20,454 nucleotides of DNA, taken from the NCBI GenBank assembly GCA_950071875.1, contig CATMNW010000015.1:1-20454 (forward strand), given 5' to 3'. The DNA is from an uncultured Erythrobacteraceae bacterium (lineage in GTDB: Bacteria > Pseudomonadota > Alphaproteobacteria > Sphingomonadales > Sphingomonadaceae). Shown here in pieces: positions 7,400 to 13,916 of this stretch (position 1 is the first letter of the stretch; each line of letters starts with the position of its first letter). A program made the translations under genes and the position numbers. A model generated the notes under the pieces. The model saw nothing but the letters and a program-made list of their open reading frames with translations. It did no database searches and was not told where the DNA came from.

Positions 7400-8676
7400 G
7401 CCGCCTCGTCCGCTGCATCCAACCCGTAGGCCGTGTGGAGTACGCGCACAGCCAGTTCGGTTTCGTCTTCGTCGATCATCACGCTGACTTTGATTTCACT
7501 GGTCGAAATCGCCTGAATGTTGATCCCGCGATCGGACAGTGCCCGGAACATCGTGCTGGCCACGCCGGCATGACTTTTCATGCCGACACCGACAACCGAT
7601 ATCTTGGCGATCTTGCTGTCGGTTATAAGCCGGTTGTAACCGATGTCTTCGCGCCGGTCTTCGAGGAGCGCCTGCGCACGGGCGAGGTCGGCCTGCGGGA
7701 CGGTGAAGGTCACATCGGTTTCGCCTTTGTCGCGTCCCACGTTCTGAATGATCATATCGACGTTGATGCTGGCACCAGCGAGCGGTTCGAAAATATGGGC
7801 CACCGCGCCAGGCTTGTCTGGAACGCGGGTGAGGATCACCTTGGCCTCGTTTTTGTCATGCGCAATGCCGGTTACGTGCTGGCGTTCCATATCGCCCTTC
7901 TCCACCAGTTCGTTCATTTCCTCTTCCGACACGATCATCGTACCTGGAAGGTCATCTGCGGGAATAGCATCCTCGCCGACGAAGCTCGAGAGAACCTGCA
8001 CACGCACGCCCTCTTTCATGGCCAACCCGACAGAGCGCGTCTGGAGCACCTTGGCGCCGACGCTCGCCAGCTCGAGCATCTCTTCGTAAGTGACTGCCTT
8101 CTGTTTCCTCGCCTTGGCGACGATGCGCGGATCGGTGGTGTAGACGCCGTCGACGTCGGTGTAGATATCGCAGCGGTCAGCATCGATTGCTGCCGCAACA
8201 GCAACGGCAGACGTATCCGATCCGCCACGCCCCAACGTGGTAATCCGGCCGCTTTCGGCCAGTCCTTGGAAACCGGGAATAACGGCGATCTCGCCGCTCT
8301 GCATACTTGCGATCAGAGCATCGGCGTCGATCGCATCGATCCGCGCCTTGGCATGAGCTTCGATCGTACGGATGGGCAATTGCCAACCGAGCCAGCTGCG
8401 AGCCTTGCACCCCAGCGATTGCAATGTCAGCGCGAGCAGGCCGGAGGTGACCTGTTCACCGCTGGCAACAACCACGTCGTATTCGGCAGGGTCGTAAATG
8501 GCATTTGCTTCGCGGCAAAAATTCACCAGCCGGTCCGTTTCGCCTGCCATAGCGGAAACGACCACCGCGACTTCGTGACCGCGGGCCTGTTGCTTGCGCA
8601 CGATATTGGCAACGCGGCGAATGCGTTCCGTCCCCGCCATCGAGGTGCCGCCGAATTTCATCACGATACGGGCCAA
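7396..8676 (-). CDS. lysC: Aspartate kinase
   Basis: A 426-residue aspartokinase, the first step from aspartate to lysine, threonine, methionine and diaminopimelate. The kinase domain opens with M-K-F-G-G-T-S (6-12) and contains T-L-G-R-G-G-S-D-T-S (147-156) and Y-T-D-V-D-G-V-Y-T-T-D-P (172-183). Two ACT domains (about 278-345 and 358-420) form the regulatory part, so feedback inhibition by lysine and/or threonine is expected. The open frame extends 198 codons upstream into ubiG antisense, which is not real. I place the start at TTG 8676-8674 (giving MARIVMKFGG) with GGAG ten bases upstream; ATG at 8661-8659 is the alternative. Length then agrees with the family. An internal start giving a separate regulatory subunit is possible, as known for some LysC proteins. 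It heads the minus-strand run and diverges from ubiG across 53 bases. Confidence 0.95.
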   Translation of the reverse strand: MARIVMKFGGTSMAGTERIRRVANIVRKQQARGHEVAVVVSAMAGETDRLVNFCREANAIYDPAEYDVVVASGEQVTSGLLALTLQSLGCKARSWLGWQLPIRTIEAHAKARIDAIDADALIASMQSGEIAVIPGFQGLAESGRITTLGRGGSDTSAVAVAAAIDADRCDIYTDVDGVYTTDPRIVAKARKQKAVTYEEMLELASVGAKVLQTRSVGLAMKEGVRVQVLSSFVGEDAIPADDLPGTMIVSEEEMNELVEKGDMERQHVTGIAHDKNEAKVILTRVPDKPGAVAHIFEPLAGASINVDMIIQNVGRDKGETDVTFTVPQADLARAQALLEDRREDIGYNRLITDSKIAKISVVGVGMKSHAGVASTMFRALSDRGINIQAISTSEIKVSVMIDEDETELAVRVLHTAYGLDAADEAA

Positions 8677-8699
8677 GCGGGGAAGTCTCCGTGCTGGAA

Positions 8700-8727
8700 T
8701 GCGTGAGGCTAGGCTGCTAGCCACGCG
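8700..8727. promoter_or_regulatory. Interrupted inverted repeat just upstream of ubiG
   Basis: GGCTAG (8707-8712) and CTAGCC (8717-8722) are perfect complements around the four-base loop GCTG. Outside a two-base bulge (GA, 8705-8706) the arms continue as GCGT (8701-8704) and ACGC (8723-8726), with a possible T-G pair at 8700/8727. The repeat ends three bases before the ubiG ATG and lies in the only 53 bases separating divergent lysC and ubiG. As RNA it would fold over the ubiG ribosome-binding region; as DNA it could be an operator. Function is inference. Confidence 0.5.
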
Positions 8728-8729
8728 GC

Positions 8730-9488
8730 ATGAGCGATGCAACCACGAGCACGAGTAGCAATACTTCAGGCGGCACAACGATCCGGCCCGAAGAAGCGGC
8801 ACATTTCGGCAAGCTGGCGAAGGACTGGTGGGATCCTCGTGGGTCATCCGCCATGCTGCACAAGCTGAACCCGGTGCGGTTGCAATTCTTGCGCGAGGCC
8901 ATCGATATCCACTGGGCGGGCGACGTCCAGGGGCGCAGGCCTCTGGGTGGCAAGACTGCCTTGGATGTCGGTTGCGGCGCAGGGCTGCTGTGTGAACCGC
9001 TGGCGCGACTGGGCGCCAGTGTGACAGGGGTCGATGCCGCACCGGAAAACATCGCCGCAGCTGCGCTCCATTCGGAAGGCTCCGGCCTTGATGTCCGGTA
9101 CATAGCCGGCGAAATCGGCAGCATCGACATCGGTCAGTTCGACCTGGTGACAGCGATGGAGGTAATCGAGCACGTTGCAGACAAGCGAGCTTTCCTGGCA
9201 GCAACAGCGGCGCGACTTTCGCCCGATGGACTGATGGTGCTTTCCACTCCCAACCGTACCGCCCGGTCACGCCTGTTCATGATTGGCGCTGCGGAGGGCA
9301 TCGGGCTGATCCCGAAAGGCACGCATCACTGGGACGATTTCGTCACGCCCGAGGAGCTGGACGAATTACTGAATGAGGCCGGACTTGAAATGGGGGAACC
9401 TCAGGGGATCGGCTTCTCTCCATCTCGTGGGCTGCATCTGACAGACGACCTCGCCCTGAATTACATCGTCACCGCCCGAGCGCGCTGA
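8730..9488 (+). CDS. ubiG: Ubiquinone biosynthesis O-methyltransferase
   Basis: A 252-residue SAM-dependent methyltransferase for the two O-methylations in ubiquinone synthesis. The UbiG signature E-E-A-A-H-F-G-K-L-A-K-D-W-W-D-P (21-36) is followed by L-N-P-V-R. SAM motif I is A-L-D-V-G-C-G-A-G (77-85), the acidic ribose-binding residue is in V-D-A-A (101-104), and M-E-V-I-E-H-V spans 143-149. H-H-W-D-D-F-V-T-P-E-E-L later is also typical. The first 17 residues are rich in Ser and Thr and not conserved-looking, but I find no better in-frame start. There is no clear Shine-Dalgarno, and a hairpin lies directly upstream. It diverges from lysC, and its last 20 bases overlap the convergent phosphodiesterase gene. 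Confidence 0.95.
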   Translation: MSDATTSTSSNTSGGTTIRPEEAAHFGKLAKDWWDPRGSSAMLHKLNPVRLQFLREAIDIHWAGDVQGRRPLGGKTALDVGCGAGLLCEPLARLGASVTGVDAAPENIAAAALHSEGSGLDVRYIAGEIGSIDIGQFDLVTAMEVIEHVADKRAFLAATAARLSPDGLMVLSTPNRTARSRLFMIGAAEGIGLIPKGTHHWDDFVTPEELDELLNEAGLEMGEPQGIGFSPSRGLHLTDDLALNYIVTARAR

Positions 9489-10533
9489 CGACCAAGGCAG
9501 GATCGTCGGTGAAGACACCATCGATCCCGCTCGCGGATAGAATATCCATCATACCCCGGACGTCACCCGTAGCGCCTTCGGCCGAACCAACACGCAAGGC
9601 AGGCGGCAGGTAGGCGTTCTCCTTGCGCAAAGTCCAAGCATGCACCTGAAGTCCGGCTTCGTGAGCCGCTTCTACCAGCCCGGTCGGTTCTCCATCCGTG
9701 TCGAACAACAAGCGAAAGTCGGCCCCGATCGCATCGACATATCCCGACAGATCGACAAGGCCCGAGGGTGCCAGCATGTCTTCATAAGTGATATCGGGTG
9801 CATCGGCAGGTCCTGACCCCGGCGTCACGAGAAGCACCAGCGGCACGTCGATCATCGTGTTGAGGCGCTGCAGCGGGCCGGCCTCGAAACACTGGACAAA
9901 GACCATGTCGTCCGCATCATCGAGATCGGCCTTGCGCAAGGCTGCGACCAGCAAGTCGACCATGTCGATCCCGGAATCCTGCAACAGGAAATCGGGATGC
10001 TTGAGTTCGGGATAGATCCCGATGCCCCTGCCGGTCTCAGCCTCCTTTGCGCGTACCAGTTGCACGATTTCGCCGAATGTCGGAACGGGATACAGGCCGT
10101 CAAAACGCGTGTTGGCAGAACGCAGCCCTGGCAGGCGCTCCTTCGCGCGCAAACTGCGCAATTCTTCCAGCGTGAAATCTTCAGCGAACCAACCGGTAAC
10201 CAGCCGGCCGTCGATTGTCTTCGAACGCTCGCGGTCCTCGAATTCTGCACGGCCCGCGACGTCGGTCGTGTCCGAAAGCTCGTTCTCGTGTCGCGCAACC
10301 AGAACGAGATCCTTGGTCGCGACAAGATCGGGCTCAATGTAATCCGCCCCCTGATCGATAGCGCGCTCATAGGCGGCCAAAGTATGCTCGGGCCGCTCTC
10401 CGCTGGCTCCGCGATGGGCAATTACAAGCATGTCGTCCGCGCCAGCGGCAAAGGCCGTGCCAGCGGTAAACGCCGAGATAACAATACTTAGAAAGGCTGC
10501 CTTAACCCGAACGGATAGAATCGGGAACGTCAT
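9469..10533 (-). CDS. glpQ: Periplasmic glycerophosphodiester phosphodiesterase
   Basis: A 354-residue GDPD-family enzyme that splits glycerophosphodiesters from phospholipid turnover into glycerol-3-phosphate and an alcohol. The start is ATG 10533-10531, with AGGAG ten bases upstream; a TTG two codons earlier is too close to that site. A Sec signal peptide spans about 1-30, with likely cleavage after A-F-A. The TIM-barrel active site shows H-R-G-A-S-G-E-R-P-E-H-T (40-51), with His40, Arg41 and Glu67-x-Asp69 (Y-I-E-P-D), plus R-H-E-N-E-L with His82. These match the known acid-base and metal residues of GlpQ. The C-terminal G-V-F-T-D-D-P closes the barrel. Its ATG shares the CATG at 10531-10534 with the plus-strand small ORF, and its 3' end overlaps ubiG by 20 bases. 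Confidence 0.93.
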   Translation of the reverse strand: MTFPILSVRVKAAFLSIVISAFTAGTAFAAGADDMLVIAHRGASGERPEHTLAAYERAIDQGADYIEPDLVATKDLVLVARHENELSDTTDVAGRAEFEDRERSKTIDGRLVTGWFAEDFTLEELRSLRAKERLPGLRSANTRFDGLYPVPTFGEIVQLVRAKEAETGRGIGIYPELKHPDFLLQDSGIDMVDLLVAALRKADLDDADDMVFVQCFEAGPLQRLNTMIDVPLVLLVTPGSGPADAPDITYEDMLAPSGLVDLSGYVDAIGADFRLLFDTDGEPTGLVEAAHEAGLQVHAWTLRKENAYLPPALRVGSAEGATGDVRGMMDILSASGIDGVFTDDPALVVSALGR

Positions 10534-10699
10534 GATCAAAAAGCTCCTAATCGCTTCGGCACTAGTGCTCGGCCTGATCTACGGGTCTGGCAGCGATATC
10601 GGTTCGGTCAAGCGATCGATTACCAACGCTTCGTCGGATAACGCGCGCGGCTTCTCCGGGGGCGATGATAGCGATTGGGGCGCAGGCAGCGGTTACTGA
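10532..10699 (+). CDS. Possible 55-residue secreted or membrane-tethered peptide
   Basis: The ATG at 10532-10534 opens a 55-codon frame ending at TGA 10697-10699. The product has a lysine-led hydrophobic start (M-I-K-K-L-L-I-A-S-A-L-V-L-G-L-I-Y) like a signal peptide or membrane anchor, then a hydrophilic tail rich in Gly, Ser and Asp (F-S-G-G-D-D-S-D-W). It fits exactly between glpQ and the arsC-like gene, whose stop it overlaps by seven bases. Upstream only a weak GGGA precedes the ATG, and any promoter would lie inside glpQ. I recognise no family. The signal-like start, and the fact that the space would otherwise be unusually empty for this window, argue for it; the missing promoter space argues against. 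Confidence 0.5.
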   Translation: MIKKLLIASALVLGLIYGSGSDIGSVKRSITNASSDNARGFSGGDDSDWGAGSGY

Positions 10700-11040
10700 A
10701 ACGCGCCGGACCATTCGGTCTCGTTGAACCCGATCAGCAAGCCGCCAGCGTATTCGGCGATCGGCCGTTTGATCATGCTCGGATGCGCCTCGAGCAAGCG
10801 AACCGCCTTGGCCGTGTCGATGTCGGCCTTGTCTTCGTCGGACAATTTTCGCCATGTCGTACCCCGGCGGTTGAGGACGGTATCGATACCCATGGCCTCG
10901 ATCCAGTTGGCCAGCTTTGCGGGCGAAGCACCTTCCTTCTTGTAGTCGTGAAACGCGTAATCGACACCTTGCGCCTCCAGCCACTTGCATGCCTTCTTGA
11001 CAGTGTCGCAATTCGGAATGCCGTAAAGGTGGATGGTCAT
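10693..11040 (-). CDS. ArsC/Spx-family thiol reductase, YffB-like
   Basis: A 115-residue thioredoxin-fold protein of the ArsC/Spx/YffB family. Y-G-I-P-N-C-D-T-V-K-K-A (6-17) contains the single active Cys11, and there is no CxxC. F-H-D-Y-K-K-E-G (30-37), N-R-R-G-T-T-W-R-K-L (57-66) and M-I-K-R-P-I (89-94) are typical of the YffB subgroup. Members are thought to be glutathione-dependent thiol reductases; arsenate reduction should not be assumed, and no ars genes are near. The start ATG 11040-11038 has AGGA seven bases upstream. It follows ruvC after nine bases in the same run, so it is probably co-transcribed. The stop overlaps the end of the convergent 55-residue ORF. Confidence 0.9.
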   Translation of the reverse strand: MTIHLYGIPNCDTVKKACKWLEAQGVDYAFHDYKKEGASPAKLANWIEAMGIDTVLNRRGTTWRKLSDEDKADIDTAKAVRLLEAHPSMIKRPIAEYAGGLLIGFNETEWSGAFQ

Positions 11041-11049
11041 GTGCTTTTC

Positions 11050-11523
11050 CTACGTTACGCGGGTCAGATGCGCGTCTGCGATGGCCACTGCCAATGCATC
11101 GGCTGCATCGGCACCTGCGATTGCTGTTCCAGGCAGTAATACCTTGAGCATGGCCTGGACCTGTTTTTTGTCGGCCCCTCCGGTACCGACGACGGCTTTC
11201 TTGACAAGCCGCGCCGCGTGTTCGCTCACCGCCAGGCCTGCCACGCCGCATGCCGCCAGTACGCAACCCCGGGCCTGCGCGAGCTTGAGCGTCGATTGCG
11301 GGTTCTTGTTTACGAATATCTCTTCGGCAGCCGCCCTGTCCGGGCCGTGTTGTGTAATGACATCTGTCAGCGCGGCCTGAAGGGCAGCAAGACGCAGCGC
11401 CATCGGCGCCTTGGCGTCGGTTGGTACCTGGCCGTTGGCTATATGGACAATACGTGGTCCTTCCGCGCGGATCACGCCCCAGCCCGTACAGCTTAGCGAG
11501 GGATCCAGACCGAGGATTATCAT
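11050..11523 (-). CDS. ruvC: Holliday junction resolvase RuvC
   Basis: A 157-residue structure-specific endonuclease that cuts Holliday junctions made during recombination, working with RuvAB (not in this window). The fold opens with I-L-G-L-D-P-S (3-9). Catalytic acids correspond to Asp7, Glu67 (A-A-A-E-E-I-F), Asp139 and Asp142 (G-A-D-A-A-D-A-L-A). N-K-N-P-Q-S-T-L-K-L (73-82) is the conserved central segment. It is slightly shorter at the C-terminus than E. coli RuvC (173). Its ATG is ten bases after the TAA of the small membrane protein gene, with GGAG in between serving as ribosome site. Confidence 0.96.
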   Translation of the reverse strand: MIILGLDPSLSCTGWGVIRAEGPRIVHIANGQVPTDAKAPMALRLAALQAALTDVITQHGPDRAAAEEIFVNKNPQSTLKLAQARGCVLAACGVAGLAVSEHAARLVKKAVVGTGGADKKQVQAMLKVLLPGTAIAGADAADALAVAIADAHLTRVT

Positions 11524-11533
11524 CGCACGCTCC

Positions 11534-11635
11534 TTACCACTCGGGCAAACCGATCATGTATCCCAGCCGCCATGCGAGTGCGATGAGGAAGGCGCCACCC
11601 AGAACACCGGCGAGAAGCCAATCCCTCAAGCGCAT
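11534..11635 (-). CDS. 33-residue single-pass membrane protein between yebC and ruvC
   Basis: ATG 11635-11633 opens a 33-codon frame ending at TAA 11536-11534. The product starts M-R-L-R-D-W and continues as one hydrophobic helix (about 6-22, W-L-L-A-G-V-L-G-G-A-F-L-I-A-L-A-W). A short tail G-Y-M-I-G-L-P-E-W follows. Two early arginines suggest the N-terminus stays in the cytoplasm. AAGG lies nine bases before the ATG. The gene begins 11 bases after the yebC stop, and its own stop is directly followed by the GGAG ribosome site of ruvC, so it fits an operon without slack. I recognise no named family. The spacing and membrane pattern are good evidence for such a short frame, but comparison across related genomes is needed to be sure. 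Confidence 0.65.
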   Translation of the reverse strand: MRLRDWLLAGVLGGAFLIALAWRLGYMIGLPEW

Positions 11636-11646
11636 GGCGGCGAGCC

Positions 11647-12393
11647 TTATCCTCCGACCTTGTCCATGACCTCGTCGGAAATTTCGTAATTGCCCCAAAC
11701 GGTCTGGACGTCATCATCGTCTTCCAAAGCGTCGATCAGCTTGATCAGCGTGCCGGCACCCTTCTCGTCCATATCGACGGTAAGGTTGGGCTTCCACGCC
11801 AGTTTGACGTTCTCCGCTTCGCCAAGCGATTTTTCCAGATCGCCGGCCACCTGATGCAGATCGTCCGCCGCCGTCCAGATCGTGTGACCATCTTCGCTGC
11901 TCTCGATATCTTCGGCACCGGCTTCCATCGCGGCTTCGAGCACCTTTTCCTCGTCCCCTACGCTCACCGGATATTCGATAAGGCCGACCCGTTCGAAACC
12001 ATGCTGGACGCTACCCTCCGTACCGAGATTTCCACCGTTCTTGCTGAAGGCGGTACGGACAGCGGTGGCGGTGCGGTTGCGGTTGTCAGTCAGTGCTTCG
12101 ACGATGATCGCGCTGCCACCCGGGCCATAGCCTTCATAGCGCACTTCCTCGTAATTCTCGCCATCAGCCGCGCTTGCCTTGTCGATCGCGCGCTGGATAT
12201 TGTCCTTCGGCATGGACTGGCTCTTCGCCGCGTTCACCGCCAGGCGCAGGCGTGGATTCATGTCCGGATCGGGCATACCCATTTTCGCCGCCACGGTAAT
12301 TTCTCGCGATAGCTTGGAAAACAGGTTGGAGCGCTTCTTGTCCTGCGCGCCCTTGCGATGCATGATGTTCTTAAATTTGGAATGGCCGGCCAT
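11647..12393 (-). CDS. yebC: YebC/TACO1-family protein
   Basis: A 248-residue member of the YebC family. The start M-A-G-H-S-K-F-K-N-I (ATG 12393-12391) is the near-universal N-terminus, so the 44-codon upstream extension of the frame is discarded. H-R-K-G-A-Q-D-K-K-R (12-21), Y-E-G-Y-G-P-G-G (about 86-93) and N-R-N-R-T-A are conserved signatures, and length agrees with the family. Members have been described as DNA-binding regulators and, more recently, as ribosome-associated translation factors acting on stalling sequences (mitochondrial TACO1). The sequence alone does not show which applies. It leads the run to the small membrane protein, ruvC and the YffB-like gene, an arrangement with ruvC common in bacteria. 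It diverges from the CPBP protease with a 72-base gap. Confidence 0.95.
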   Translation of the reverse strand: MAGHSKFKNIMHRKGAQDKKRSNLFSKLSREITVAAKMGMPDPDMNPRLRLAVNAAKSQSMPKDNIQRAIDKASAADGENYEEVRYEGYGPGGSAIIVEALTDNRNRTATAVRTAFSKNGGNLGTEGSVQHGFERVGLIEYPVSVGDEEKVLEAAMEAGAEDIESSEDGHTIWTAADDLHQVAGDLEKSLGEAENVKLAWKPNLTVDMDEKGAGTLIKLIDALEDDDDVQTVWGNYEISDEVMDKVGG

Positions 12394-12465
12394 GATGTCG
12401 CTCTGCGTAATTCGGTTGGTTGGATATTTCTCGATGACGAGAATCTTGAGGGTCGCCTTAGCCGT

Positions 12466-13224
12466 ATGAACGCTGCAACGACAAGCCTTGCGCCCGCGAA
12501 ATCGATGCGCGGCGAATGGAAGCAATTTGCCTCTTTTCTAAAGCGGCCAATGCTGCCGGACCGTGCGCCCATGCCGCGCCAATCCAGCCTTGTCGCGGTC
12601 TTCCGCCTGTTCGCTCTCGATATTACGCTGATGGCGGTGCTTCTGGCGATTGCCGGGGCCGTGATGTCTGCAGGCGTTTCCGTCCCGGAAACCGCCTTGG
12701 CGGGCGTGGAGATCGGCGCCGGCATCCTGTTCGCGGTCGTTGTCATCGCCCCCGTGGCCGAAGAGATCATCTTTCGCGGTTGGCTTTCCGGCAGACCCGG
12801 TCACTTATTGAGCCTGATTGCCGTAGTCCCCGTAATGCTAGCGGCGGCCGCAGCAGTTTCCCTGACAGGAGGTACGTCACTCGCCGATATCTGGCTTGGA
12901 GCCCTGGCCGGCGTGCTAGCCGGTCTCGTGGTTGCGTTTGGTATCCTCTACTGGTTGCGCCGGCGCGGTGCGATGGGTTGGTTCCAGAAGCTTTTTCCGC
13001 TGTTCTTCTGGCTAAGCACCCTCGCCTTTTCGCTCATCCACCTGTTCAATTTCCCTGCAGACCAGATGACCATGGCGCTGCCACTTGTGCTACCGCAATT
13101 CGTTACAGGCACGATGCTGGGATATTTGCGAGTGAATTACGGGCTCTGGGCAAGCATCCTGCTGCACGCCCTGCACAACGGGGCATTCATTTCACTGGTG
13201 CTTCTGGCCGGAAGCGCCGGCTAG
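12466..13224 (+). CDS. CPBP (CAAX/Abi-type) intramembrane metalloprotease
   Basis: A 252-residue polytopic inner-membrane protein of the CPBP family. Motif 1 is A-E-E-I-I-F-R-G-W-L with Glu99, Glu100 and Arg104. Motif 2 is F-S-L-I-H with His192, and a final H-A-L-H-N (234-238) carries further His and Asn residues, consistent with a membrane-buried zinc site. Hydrophobic segments lie near 41-65, 78-97, 114-132, 144-162, 177-195, 203-220 and 227-248. I use ATG 12466 because the first part of the longer open frame lies inside yebC; the ATG at 12505 is also possible and no ribosome site is strong. Family members process prenylated proteins in eukaryotes and act in bacteriocin immunity or signalling in some bacteria; the target here is unknown. 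Its TAG is one base from the convergent ybjQ-like stop. Confidence 0.9.
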   Translation: MNAATTSLAPAKSMRGEWKQFASFLKRPMLPDRAPMPRQSSLVAVFRLFALDITLMAVLLAIAGAVMSAGVSVPETALAGVEIGAGILFAVVVIAPVAEEIIFRGWLSGRPGHLLSLIAVVPVMLAAAAAVSLTGGTSLADIWLGALAGVLAGLVVAFGILYWLRRRGAMGWFQKLFPLFFWLSTLAFSLIHLFNFPADQMTMALPLVLPQFVTGTMLGYLRVNYGLWASILLHALHNGAFISLVLLAGSAG

Positions 13225-13225
13225 G

Positions 13226-13573
13226 TCAGATTCGCACCGCCGTACCGGTGACTGTAACCATCAGCATCGATCCTTTCTGGCCTACCACCTCGTAGTCCAG
13301 ATCGACGCCGACCACGGCATTACCGCCACGTTCGTCACACTTGGCCTGCATTTCCTGAACCGCGCGGGCGCGCGCATCTTCCAGCACGCGCTCGTAACTT
13401 GCCGCCCGACCGCCGAAGAAATCACGAAGCCCCGCAAACATGTCGCGGAATACATTCGCCCCAAGAATGATCTCACCGGAGACGAGGCCAAGGTAATCCT
13501 TGATCGGTCGCCCCTCGATACCGGGGGTCGTGGTGACAAGGATCACGCGGCGGCTAGGCAGGTTCGCAGGCAT
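13226..13573 (-). CDS. YbjQ/UPF0145 family protein
   Basis: A 115-residue protein of the YbjQ (UPF0145, heavy-metal-binding domain) family. Typical features are the strand V-I-L-V-T-T-T-P-G-I-E-G (10-21), the segment G-L-V-S-G-E-I-I-L-G-A-N-V-F-R-D (29-44) and a helix of A-R-A-R-A-V-Q-E-M (67-75). G-G-N-A-V-V-G-V-D-L-D-Y (83-94) follows. The fold forms oligomeric barrels; a biochemical role is not established. The ATG at 13573-13571 has GGAG seven bases upstream. It follows the GapR-like gene by 26 bases on the same strand and probably shares its transcript. The 3' end is one base from the convergent protease gene. Confidence 0.9.
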   Translation of the reverse strand: MPANLPSRRVILVTTTPGIEGRPIKDYLGLVSGEIILGANVFRDMFAGLRDFFGGRAASYERVLEDARARAVQEMQAKCDERGGNAVVGVDLDYEVVGQKGSMLMVTVTGTAVRI

Positions 13574-13599
13574 TCAGGGTCTCCGGAGGCAGCAAGAAA

Positions 13600-13836
13600 T
13601 CATCCCATTCCAAGCGCGGCCTTGTAAGTGTCGAGGATAGTTTCCTGCTCGCTACGTTCGTCGGGTTTCATTTTACGCAAGCGAATGATCTGGCGCATGA
13701 TCTTGGTATCGTAACCTACGGCCTTGGCTTCTGCATAGACATCGCGAATGTCGTCGGCGATGCCCTTCTTTTCTTCTTCAAGGCGCTCGATGCGCTCGAT
13801 GAGAAGGCGCAGGCGGTCGTCGGTGGCTTCGGCCAT
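13600..13836 (-). CDS. gapR: GapR-like DNA-binding protein, DUF2312/UPF0335
   Basis: A 78-residue DUF2312 protein. The Caulobacter homologue GapR is a nucleoid-associated protein that clamps overtwisted DNA ahead of replication and transcription and stimulates topoisomerases. The start M-A-E-A-T-D-D-R-L (ATG 13836-13834, GGAG ten bases upstream) is preferred over an 87-codon extension that overlaps the upstream gene. Residues 8-35 form a charged helix rich in Leu, Arg and Glu, a coiled coil. A-K-A-V-G-Y-D-T-K-I-M-R-Q-I-I-R-L-R-K (37-55) is the family signature with its basic helix. It is about ten residues shorter than Caulobacter GapR. It lies 80 bases after the DUF1244 gene and next to pyk, a grouping I associate with alphaproteobacteria. 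Confidence 0.9.
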   Translation of the reverse strand: MAEATDDRLRLLIERIERLEEEKKGIADDIRDVYAEAKAVGYDTKIMRQIIRLRKMKPDERSEQETILDTYKAALGMG

Positions 13837-13916
13837 GTGAAAAAAGCTCCAGTGAAATGAGAATCGGTTGGCCGCTCGATAGCCAGCCAGCTTGCAAGGG
13901 TGAAGGCAGCGACTCG

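Noticed and set aside
6266..7429. 387-codon plus-strand frame antisense to purT.
   Set aside because: purT is unmistakable on the other strand with all its motifs; the antisense product resembles nothing and has no ribosome site.
7435..8706. Long 423-codon plus-strand frame antisense to lysC.
   Set aside because: It mirrors the real lysC codons, has His-rich unnatural composition and no recognisable domain; long antisense frames are common in GC-rich coding DNA.
8677..9270. N-terminal extension of aspartate kinase by 198 residues.
   Set aside because: The extension is Arg/Pro-rich antisense of ubiG, and the family N-terminus (M-K-F-G-G-T-S) lies at the chosen start.
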